Shown here: piece by piece, positions 1 through 5,875 of the stretch
Position numbering within the stretch: position 1 is the first letter of the stretch
How the letters are laid out: every line of letters begins with the position of its first letter
Assembly: GCA_019454625.1 (NCBI GenBank)
Contig: JACFNY010000140.1
Location: forward strand, 1 to 5,875
Direction of reading: 5' to 3'
Length of the DNA stretch: 5,875 bases
From: Sphingomonadaceae bacterium
GTDB taxonomy: Bacteria; Pseudomonadota; Alphaproteobacteria; Sphingomonadales; Sphingomonadaceae
The notes under the pieces: generated by a model
What the model was told of the DNA's origin: nothing
Databases searched by the model: none
Seen by the model: only the letters and a program-made list of their open reading frames with translations
Position numbers and translations under genes: made by a program

Positions 1-928
1 TGCGGTAGGCACGCGTCTTCAGCGTGGCGTTGTCGCCGAGTGCTGTCGTCGAGAGGAAATAGATGCTCTCCACGTCCCATTGCGGCCACGACCAGTTGCG
101 CTGCGTCGCCGTGTCGGTGACGTGGAGCGGCGCGTTCTTCGAACCCTCCTGCCGCGTGTAGCTGATCGAATACTCGTCGGTGGCGTTCGGCGTGAAGCCG
201 AGCTTCACGTTGACGCGCCAGTCCTCCGTGCGCGTGAACTCGCGCTCGCCGCCGTCCTCCACGGAGCCCGCCGCGGGCTCATAGCCGCCGGGCAGGTCCC
301 AGTGATCCCGGAAATCGCGCGTGTACGAGCCCTGCGCGTACCATTTCTCCTGCCGCGTGCCGATGAGCGCGAAGACGTTGTAGCCCGCGTAGTCGACGTC
401 GCGGTCCAGCGACAAAGTGCCGCGCACCTCGGCCTCCAGCGCCTTCGTGGGCTTGCGGGTGACGAGGTTGACCGCGCCGCCCATCGCGCCGGGGCCGTCC
501 AGCACCGAGGCGTAGCCCTTCGCCACCTGCACCTCGGCGATGTCGGGCGTGAGGAAGCGGCCGTAATCGAGGCGGTTGTCGGCGGGGAGGTAGACACGGA
601 CGCCGTCGATCGAGAGCGGCACCTGGAAACGGTCGAAACCGCGCACGAAAATCAGCCGCTCGTTGCGCGAACCGCCGCTGTTCGAGGCGGAGACGCCGGG
701 CATCAGGCTGACCGCCTCGTCGAGCGTGGTGCGGTTGAACGTGTAGATCGCCTCCGACGACAGCGTCGAGGAAGCGATAGCGATGCCCTCCTGCACGGGC
801 GCGGTGACGATGATCTGACCGAGTGCGAAGGCATTTCCTTCCGCCTGCGCGTCGGCAGCCGGTTGCGCGTGCGCGGAGGCGATGGCGACGGGGGCCGCGG
901 AGAGAGCCAGAACACTTAGAAAACGCAT
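1..928 (-). CDS. TonB-dependent outer-membrane receptor (N-terminal part, runs off the left edge)
   Basis: Encodes the first 309 residues of a TonB-dependent receptor, an outer-membrane barrel that imports a scarce ligand (siderophore, metal complex, vitamin or glycan) with energy from TonB-ExbBD. Reading leftward from the ATG at 928-926 gives a signal peptide (MRFLSVLALS, likely cleavage after SAHA at about residue 21), then a TonB-box-like stretch GQIIVTAP at 37-44. The plug domain follows at about 55-160, with LMPGVS at 75-80, FVRGFDRFQVPLSIDGVRV at 94-112 and GPGAMGGAVNLVTRKP at 145-160. Barrel strands begin after that. A good ribosome site (AAGAAGGG, 944-937) lies 8 bases before the ATG, which fixes the start. 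The C-terminal barrel is outside the window, so the ligand cannot be inferred from it. The gene is divergent from the small-protein/peroxidase operon, which suggests shared regulation. Family assignment is secure; the substrate is unknown. Confidence 0.95.
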   Translation of the reverse strand, partial: MRFLSVLALSAAPVAIASAHAQPAADAQAEGNAFALGQIIVTAPVQEGIAIASSTLSSEAIYTFNRTTLDEAVSLMPGVSASNSGGSRNERLIFVRGFDRFQVPLSIDGVRVYLPADNRLDYGRFLTPDIAEVQVAKGYASVLDGPGAMGGAVNLVTRKPTKALEAEVRGTLSLDRDVDYAGYNVFALIGTRQEKWYAQGSYTRDFRDHWDLPGGYEPAAGSVEDGGEREFTRTEDWRVNVKLGFTPNATDEYSISYTRQEGSKNAPLHVTDTATQRNWSWPQWDVESIYFLSTTALGDNATLKTRAYR

Positions 929-955
929 GATATTTGCCCTTCTTATCGAACGCGA

Positions 956-998
956 TCGGCGCTATTTAGTCCCCACCACTGTATTCGGCGATATATAG
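956..998. repeat. Pair of near-identical 14-base direct repeats in the divergent promoter region
   Basis: Two copies of TCGGCG[C/A]TAT[T/A]TAG lie at 956-969 and 985-998, with 12 of 14 bases identical and starts 29 bases apart. They occupy the middle of the 96-base spacer between the receptor gene (leftward) and the small-protein gene (rightward). Each copy ends in a TATNTA core that could act as a rightward -10 element; the second would put transcription start near 1004, about 20 bases before the ATG at 1025. No convincing -35 box was found on either strand, so they could equally be binding sites for a regulator acting on both genes. The repeat is seen directly; its function is inferred. Confidence 0.5.
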
Positions 999-1024
999 CT
1001 CTGCACCGGGAAGGAAAGATCAAA

Positions 1025-1537
1025 ATGTCTCGACTGCTCATCATCGCGGCCGTTCTCGCGCTGTCTTCCGCCGCGAACGCGCAGGAAGCGACGGAATGCC
1101 GCACGGAGGCGCCGGCGCTGCCGGCGGAACTGGCGGGATGGGACACGCATGACGCCGCCACGGCCGCGGCCGACGCGAAGGCGCTGAAATCGGCCACGCT
1201 GACACCGGGCAAGCGCGTCGACGCCGCGCTGAAGCCGACGCGCGAGATCCGCTACCTCGCCCGCCCCGAAAAGCCGGGCGGATCGGTGAGCTATGGCGGC
1301 ATGTTCAGCTTCAACGCCGACACCGACGGCATCTACCGCGTCGCGCTCGGCTCGGCCGCGTGGATCGACGTGCTGAAGGGCAGGACCGCCGTCACCTCGT
1401 CCGATCACGGGCATGGACCGGCGTGCTCGGGAATCCGCAAGATGGTCGATTTCCCGCTGAAGGCCGGACGCTACACGCTGCAGATCGCGGCGAACGGCGA
1501 GAGCACGGTGGGGGTGATGGTGGCGCGCTTGCCTTGA
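1025..1537 (+). CDS. Small secreted protein of unknown function, coupled to a diheme peroxidase gene
   Basis: A 170-residue protein with a clear Sec signal peptide (MSRLLIIAAVLALSSAANAQ, likely cleavage after Ala19 or Gln20), so it should act in the periplasm or be exported. A site AAGGA (1011-1015) lies 9 bases before the ATG and supports this start. The mature part of about 150 residues has two cysteines (C25, C134), two tryptophans (W39, W113) and the segment HGHGPACSGIRK at 128-139, where two His and one Cys sit close together. The C-terminal half alternates hydrophobic and polar residues (YRVALG, AAWIDVL, GRYTLQIAA), as in an all-beta fold. I do not recognise a characterised family. I recall similar short sphingomonad proteins carrying a 'homogentisate 1,2-dioxygenase' label, but the length and signal peptide do not fit that enzyme. 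The stop codon overlaps the start of the diheme peroxidase gene, suggesting a joint role. Confidence 0.88.
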   Translation: MSRLLIIAAVLALSSAANAQEATECRTEAPALPAELAGWDTHDAATAAADAKALKSATLTPGKRVDAALKPTREIRYLARPEKPGGSVSYGGMFSFNADTDGIYRVALGSAAWIDVLKGRTAVTSSDHGHGPACSGIRKMVDFPLKAGRYTLQIAANGESTVGVMVARLP

Positions 1538-2523
1538 GCGCGCTGGTCCGCGTTCTCCTGCTGCTCGGCCTCGCAGCGGTCGCGGCGGGCGCGGCGCCCG
1601 CGTGGCGCTGGTCGCTGCCGGACGGCGTCATGCCCCCGCCGGTGCCCGCCGACAACCCGATGTCCGCCGCCAAGGTCGCGCTCGGGCGGCGGCTGTTCTA
1701 CGAGGCCGACCTCTCCATCGACGGCACCATGGCCTGCGCCTCGTGCCACGCGCAGAAGCACGGCTTCGCGGACAGCATCCCGACACGCCCCGGCGTGAAC
1801 GGCGACCCCGGACGCCGCAACGCGCCGGGGCTCGCGAACGTCGGCTGGCTGCCCTCGCTCACCTTCGCCGACCCAGCGCTCACCACGCTGGAAGCGCACG
1901 CCGTGGTGCCGCTGTTCGGTGAGCGGCCGGTCGAGATGGGCATGAAGGGCGCGGAGGCCGAGCTGGTGCAGCGGCTGGCGCGCGACGCCTGCTACGTGCG
2001 CATGTTCCGCGCGGCGTTCCCCGAAACGCGGGGCGCGATCACGGTCGACGCGGCGGTGAAGGCGCTCGGCGCGTTCCAGCGCACCCTCATCGCCTTCAAC
2101 ACGTCGTGGGATCGACACCGGCAGGGGAAGGCCGCGCTGCCCGACGCCGCAGTGCGCGGCGCGCGGCTGTTCCACGGTGCGGCAGGTTGCGCATCCTGCC
2201 ACGCCGGGCCGAACTTCACCGACGGGCGCTTCCATGCCGTGCTGCCCGTCGGCGCCGACCGCGGGCTCGGCGAGACGACGGGCCGCGCCGAGGACGACGG
2301 CCGCTTCCGCACGCCGGGGCTGCGCAACGTCGCGCTGACCGCGCCCTACCTGCACGACGGCCGCGCCGCGCGCCTTGCCGACGCGATCACCGCGCACAAC
2401 ACGCCGATACCGGCGCAGGACATGGACGACCTCGTCGCCTTCCTGAACGCGCTGACCGACCGGGGTTTCGTGTCGGACCCCCGGCTTTCGCTGCCGGACC
2501 GCGCCTGCGGCAAGCGGCTGTAG
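1534..2523 (+). CDS. Diheme cytochrome c peroxidase / MauG-family protein
   Basis: A 329-residue secreted diheme protein. Family members reduce hydrogen peroxide in the periplasm or, as in MauG and MbnH, oxidise residues of a partner protein. A signal peptide (SALVRVLLLLGLAAVAAGA) begins directly after a TTG at 1534-1536. No other in-frame start nearby places it so well, and the TTG overlaps the upstream TGA, implying coupled translation. Two heme sites are visible: C68-A-S-C71-H72 and C219-A-S-C222-H223. RPVEMGM at 131-137 matches the loop carrying the catalytic Glu in bacterial peroxidases (probably E134 here). FRTPGLRNVALTAPYLHDG at 258-276 is the family's C-terminal signature. By remembered alignment, the position after LADAITA that is Met in peroxidases and Tyr in MauG appears to be H288. 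The family is secure. Whether it is a peroxidase or a partner-modifying enzyme cannot be decided. The gene ends 6 bases from the convergent regulator gene. Confidence 0.93.
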   Translation: MSALVRVLLLLGLAAVAAGAAPAWRWSLPDGVMPPPVPADNPMSAAKVALGRRLFYEADLSIDGTMACASCHAQKHGFADSIPTRPGVNGDPGRRNAPGLANVGWLPSLTFADPALTTLEAHAVVPLFGERPVEMGMKGAEAELVQRLARDACYVRMFRAAFPETRGAITVDAAVKALGAFQRTLIAFNTSWDRHRQGKAALPDAAVRGARLFHGAAGCASCHAGPNFTDGRFHAVLPVGADRGLGETTGRAEDDGRFRTPGLRNVALTAPYLHDGRAARLADAITAHNTPIPAQDMDDLVAFLNALTDRGFVSDPRLSLPDRACGKRL

Positions 2524-2529
2524 GCCGGT

Positions 2530-2907
2530 TCAGGACTCGTCCGGCTGCGATTCGTCGCGGATGAGGCTGATCAGCGTCTTGTACGACGCATCGTTCGTGA
2601 CCGCGGCGAGCTTCGCTTCGAAGGCGCGGTAGGTTTCGAGCACGGTGCGGCCGAACGGCGTGAGCCGCGCGCCCTTGTCGCGCCCGCCGCCCGCGGTGGT
2701 CTCCACGACGCGCGCCTTCCAGCAGCGGTTGAGGCTGTCGACGAGCAGCCACGTGCGGCGGTAGCTCATGCCCATCGCGCGGCCCGCCGCCGAGATCGAG
2801 CCTTCGCGGTCGATGGCCTCGAGGAGATCGGCCTTGCCGGGACCGATCGCGGGCTCGCCGCCGCGGAAGATCTGCGCCTTGAGCTTGAGCCGCCCGATGA
2901 TCGCCAT
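2530..2907 (-). CDS. ModE-type winged-helix DNA-binding regulator without molybdate-binding domains
   Basis: A 125-residue cytoplasmic protein matching the N-terminal DNA-binding domain of ModE, the molybdate-dependent repressor. IGPGKADLLEAIDREGSISA (about 21-40) and MGMSYRRTWLLVDSLN (about 45-60) form the helix-turn-helix. The wing is ETTAGGGRDKGARLTPFG, then TVLETYRAFEAKL forms a dimerisation-type helix. Full ModE is about 260 residues and carries two C-terminal Mop/TOBE domains that bind molybdate; here the protein ends after about 25 more residues, so molybdate sensing by that route is not expected. The ATG at 2907-2905 follows the SRPBCC gene's stop by 7 bases with GAGGCGGG overlapping that stop, so the two are probably one operon. 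An upstream in-frame extension exists but would overlap the SRPBCC gene and adds no conserved sequence. No molybdate transport genes are nearby. The fold is confident; target and signal are unknown. Confidence 0.88.
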   Translation of the reverse strand: MAIIGRLKLKAQIFRGGEPAIGPGKADLLEAIDREGSISAAGRAMGMSYRRTWLLVDSLNRCWKARVVETTAGGGRDKGARLTPFGRTVLETYRAFEAKLAAVTNDASYKTLISLIRDESQPDES

Positions 2908-2914
2908 GCCCGCC

Positions 2915-3439
2915 TCAGTCCGGCTTCGGAAACAGCGCGGCGAGGCGCGCGAGCTGTTCATCGAGGACGGCACCGACAGCGGGCGCGGTCGCCGCCATGT
3001 CGAAGCGCGCGTGCCCGCCGACGACGTAGGTCTGCACGATCTCGGTGCCACCCTCGACGGGTTTCAGGGTCCATGTCAGCGTCGCGGCGAGCCCTTCCGA
3101 CTGGAGCGGGCCGAGCCCGCCCGCGAGGCGCAGCGCCTTGCCGGGCATGACCATCACGGCGCGCATGTGCTCGACCGAACCGCCGTCCGCCAGCGTTTCG
3201 CAGAAGCATCCGCCCGCCTTCGCATCGAGCGTGAGATTCTCCGCCTTGCCGGAATAGCTGTGGTCCGGGTTCCAGTAGCGCGCGGGCGCGACGAGCGCGG
3301 CCCACACCGCATCCGGTGCGGCGGCGGCGACGGCCCTGTTCTCGACGACGAAGCCGGTTTCGCCGACCTTCACATCCGCAGCGACGGGCGCAGCGGCAGC
3401 CACAGCGGCCAGCACGAGCGCAGGCAGAATGAAGCGCAT
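2915..3439 (-). CDS. Secreted SRPBCC (START/Bet v1-like) family protein
   Basis: A 174-residue protein with a signal peptide (MRFILPALVLAAVAAAAPVA, cleavage near residue 20-22) followed by one SRPBCC-fold domain. Family features seen are the N-terminal strand FVVENRAVAAAAPDAVWAAL (30-49), YWNPDHSYSG at 55-64, a central beta segment and the strand LTWTLKPVEGGTEIVQTYVV at 121-140. A closing C-terminal helix VGAVLDEQLARLAALF covers about 155-170. Such proteins form a deep hydrophobic pocket for lipids or small hydrophobic molecules; the ligand here is unknown. Two cysteines in GGCFCE (C78, C80) could be redox-active or form disulfides in the periplasm. A very strong ribosome site (AGGAGGGGAGG, 3455-3445) lies 5 bases before the ATG. 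The gene follows adk on the same strand after 43 bases with no clear terminator, and precedes the ModE-like gene by 7 bases. The fold call is good; function is not assigned. Confidence 0.87.
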   Translation of the reverse strand: MRFILPALVLAAVAAAAPVAADVKVGETGFVVENRAVAAAAPDAVWAALVAPARYWNPDHSYSGKAENLTLDAKAGGCFCETLADGGSVEHMRAVMVMPGKALRLAGGLGPLQSEGLAATLTWTLKPVEGGTEIVQTYVVGGHARFDMAATAPAVGAVLDEQLARLAALFPKPD

Positions 3440-3482
3440 GGGTTCCTCCCCTCCTGACGAGCGGAGTGTGCAGCGGATCGCG

Positions 3483-4126
3483 TCAGGCGTCCAGAATCGC
3501 TGCGATGCTTGCCGAGACGTCGCCCATGTCCGCCATGCCGTCGACGCGCTTCACGAGGCCGCGCGCTTCGTAGATCGGCAGGATCGGCGCGGTCTTGGCG
3601 CGGTACTCGGCCATGCGCGTGCGGACCGTCTCTGCGTTGTCGTCGGGACGGCGCTTGAACTCGTGGCCGCCGCAGACGTCGCAGACGCCTTCGACCTTGG
3701 GCTGCTTGAACTTATCGTGATAGCCCTCGCCGCACGTCGCGCAGGTGAAGCGGCCGGTGATGCGCTCGACGAGCGCGTCCTCGTCGACATCGAGCTCGAT
3801 GACGTGATCGAGGCTGCGGCCGCGCGCGCCGAGGATCGCGTCGAGCGATTCCGCCTGCGCCGCCGTGCGCGGATAGCCGTCGAAGATCGCGCCCTTGTCC
3901 GGCCCCATCTCGTCGAGCTTGTCGCCGATGAGGTCGGAGACGATCTCGTCGGAGACGAGCTGGCCCGCGTCCATCACGGCCTTGGCCTTGAGCCCGACCG
4001 GCGTTCCCGCCTTCACCGCCGCGCGAAGCATGTCGCCGGTCGACAGCTGCACCATGCCGCGCTCTTCGACGAGCTTTGCGGCCTGCGTGCCCTTACCCGC
4101 CCCCGGCGGGCCGAGCAGTATGATGT

Positions 4127-4130
<4 letters not shown>
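3483..4130 (-). CDS. adk: Adenylate kinase
   Basis: A 215-residue enzyme catalysing ATP + AMP = 2 ADP in the cytosol, essential for adenine nucleotide balance. The P-loop GPPGAGKGT is at 7-15, the AMP-binding region STGDMLRAAV is at 30-39 and DGYPRT is at 84-89. The LID domain (about 125-162) is the long form with four cysteines, C130/C133 and C150/C153, in two CXXC pairs that should bind structural zinc. RRPDDN at 160-165 and the arginine-rich TVRTRMAEY segment follow, as in the family. Length is normal for long-type adk. The start is a TTG at 4130-4128, overlapping the secY stop (TTGA). It yields the expected MNIILLGPPGAGKG N-terminus and has a strong site GAGGGGG (4145-4139) 8 bases upstream. 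The secY-adk order is the usual end of the spc ribosomal operon. The identification is essentially certain. Confidence 0.98.
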
Positions 4131-5476
<1,346 letters not shown>

Positions 5477-5537
5477 CACCTTACCCCGGAAAAAGCTCTG
5501 CCCTGCCCCCGATATGGCCGGCGACCGGGACTAGATA

Positions 5538-5572
5538 GGGCGCGCGGCGGCGTTGCGCCATGCCCCGCGCCC
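5538..5572 (-). promoter_or_regulatory. GC-rich hairpin in the rplO-secY spacer, possible attenuator or processing site
   Basis: In the leftward transcript, arm GGGCGCG (5572-5566) pairs perfectly with CGCGCCC (5544-5538). The stem then continues through a G-G mismatch, a three-pair GGC/GCC step and a two-base AT bulge to GGCG/CGCC (5559-5556 with 5552-5549) closed by a CAA loop. No T-run follows the 3' arm, so it is not a standard intrinsic terminator in the secY direction; the short T-run (GATTTTTC) lies before the 5' arm. It sits between two genes that should be co-transcribed, so it could slow polymerase, protect an RNA end, or be chance pairing in GC-rich sequence. The pairing is seen; the role is inference. 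Confidence 0.4.
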
Positions 5573-5584
5573 GAAAAATCCGCG

Positions 5585-5875
5585 TCAGGCCTCGGTCGTC
5601 TCGGCCGGGGCCGTCGTCGTCACCTTGCCGCCGGCCTTCTCGATGGCGGCGAGCGCGCCCTTCGAGGCGCGGGCGACGGTGATGTCGAGCTTCGCCTTCA
5701 GCTCGCCCTTGCCGAGCAGGCTGACGCCGTGCTTCGACTTGCGCACGAGGTTCGCCGCGAGCAGCTCGGCCGCGCCGATGGCGGCCTTCGCATCGAGCTT
5801 CTTCTCGTCGATCGCGCGCTGGATCGTGCCGACGTTGACGATCGCATAGTCCTTGGCGAACGGGTTGTTGAAGCC
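5585..5875 (-). CDS. rplO: Ribosomal protein L15 (C-terminal part, runs off the right edge)
   Basis: The last 96 residues of large-subunit protein uL15, a 23S rRNA-binding protein needed in late 50S assembly; the start lies beyond the right edge. The segment opens with GFNNPFAKDYAIVNVGTIQ and continues through LDAKAAIGAAELLAANLV. It then has the conserved HGVSLLGKGELKAKLDITVA, followed by the helix SKGALAAIEKAGGKV typical of L15 C-termini. A short Thr/Ala/Glu-rich tail (TTTAPAETTEA) ends at a TGA. The gene directly precedes secY on the same strand, the standard spc-operon order (rpmD-rplO-secY-adk), which supports both assignments. Only the C-terminal part is visible, but similarity and context agree. 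Confidence 0.95.
   Translation of the reverse strand, partial: GFNNPFAKDYAIVNVGTIQRAIDEKKLDAKAAIGAAELLAANLVRKSKHGVSLLGKGELKAKLDITVARASKGALAAIEKAGGKVTTTAPAETTEA

Noticed and set aside
80..919. 279-residue rightward open frame opposite the TonB receptor
   Set aside because: Its translation is Arg/Val/Ala/Asp-rich with no domain, and the leftward frame encodes an unmistakable plug domain with signal peptide and ribosome site.
929..1024. Fur box or consensus sigma-70 promoter upstream of the receptor
   Set aside because: No GATAATGATAATCATTATC-like palindrome and no convincing -35/-10 pair was found on either strand; only the direct repeats are reported.
1360..1533. N-terminal extension of the peroxidase frame to an ATG at 1360
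   Set aside because: The extension lies inside the small-protein gene, encodes a charged low-complexity stretch, and would bury the signal peptide that begins right after the TTG at 1534.
1471..2397. 308-residue leftward open frame opposite the peroxidase gene
   Set aside because: It is antisense to a gene with two heme motifs and family signatures; the translation is Arg/Gly/His-rich without motifs.
2908..3051. N-terminal extension of the ModE-like frame to 3051
   Set aside because: It would overlap the SRPBCC gene by over 130 bases and adds Ser/Arg-rich sequence unlike ModE; the ATG at 2907 gives the expected domain start.
2768..3457. 229-residue rightward open frame opposite the ModE-like and SRPBCC genes
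   Set aside because: It is a shadow frame crossing two supported genes on the other strand, with no recognisable domain.
3440..3482. Terminator after adk
   Set aside because: The 43-base gap contains a very strong ribosome site but no stable hairpin followed by a T-run.
5477..5479. GTG start for secY one codon upstream of the ATG
   Set aside because: It lies too close to the purine-rich leader; the ATG at 5476 gives better spacing and the familiar MASAAEQL-type N-terminus.

Overview
The window is GC-rich, tightly packed bacterial chromosome, most likely from an alphaproteobacterium of the Sphingomonadales. That placement is an inference. It rests on the high GC content, the SecY N-terminus and the rplO-secY-adk order, the zinc-type adenylate kinase, the TonB-dependent receptor, and two TTG start codons. 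No RNA genes, insertion sequences, CRISPR arrays or phage genes were seen, and no stretch over about 110 bases lacks a gene.

Left part (1-2523), a probable envelope/metal or redox locus. A TonB-dependent outer-membrane receptor runs leftward out of the window. It is divergent, across 96 bases, from a two-gene rightward operon. The first operon gene encodes a small secreted protein of unknown function. The second encodes a secreted diheme cytochrome c peroxidase/MauG-type enzyme whose TTG start overlaps the upstream stop codon (TTGA). The divergent spacer holds a pair of near-identical 14-base direct repeats, each containing an AT-rich TATNTA core, which are candidate promoter or operator elements.

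Right part (2530-5875), all leftward and read here in transcription order. It starts with the 3' end of rplO (ribosomal protein L15), followed by a 107-base spacer with a GC-rich hairpin, then secY (protein translocase channel). Next is adk (adenylate kinase), which starts at a TTG overlapping the secY stop (again TTGA). Then come a secreted SRPBCC-fold protein and a short ModE-type winged-helix regulator without molybdate-binding domains. The first three genes are the end of the spc ribosomal operon. The last two are unrelated to translation and occupy the place where rpsM-rpsK-rpoA-rplQ often follows. The modE-like gene ends tail-to-tail with the peroxidase gene, 6 bases away.

Most of the window is ordinary housekeeping and accessory sequence. 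The points most worth a second look are the translationally coupled small-protein/diheme-enzyme pair, the apparent His at the enzyme's usual Met/Tyr heme-ligand position, the direct repeats in the divergent promoter region, and the reuse of TTGA stop/start junctions.
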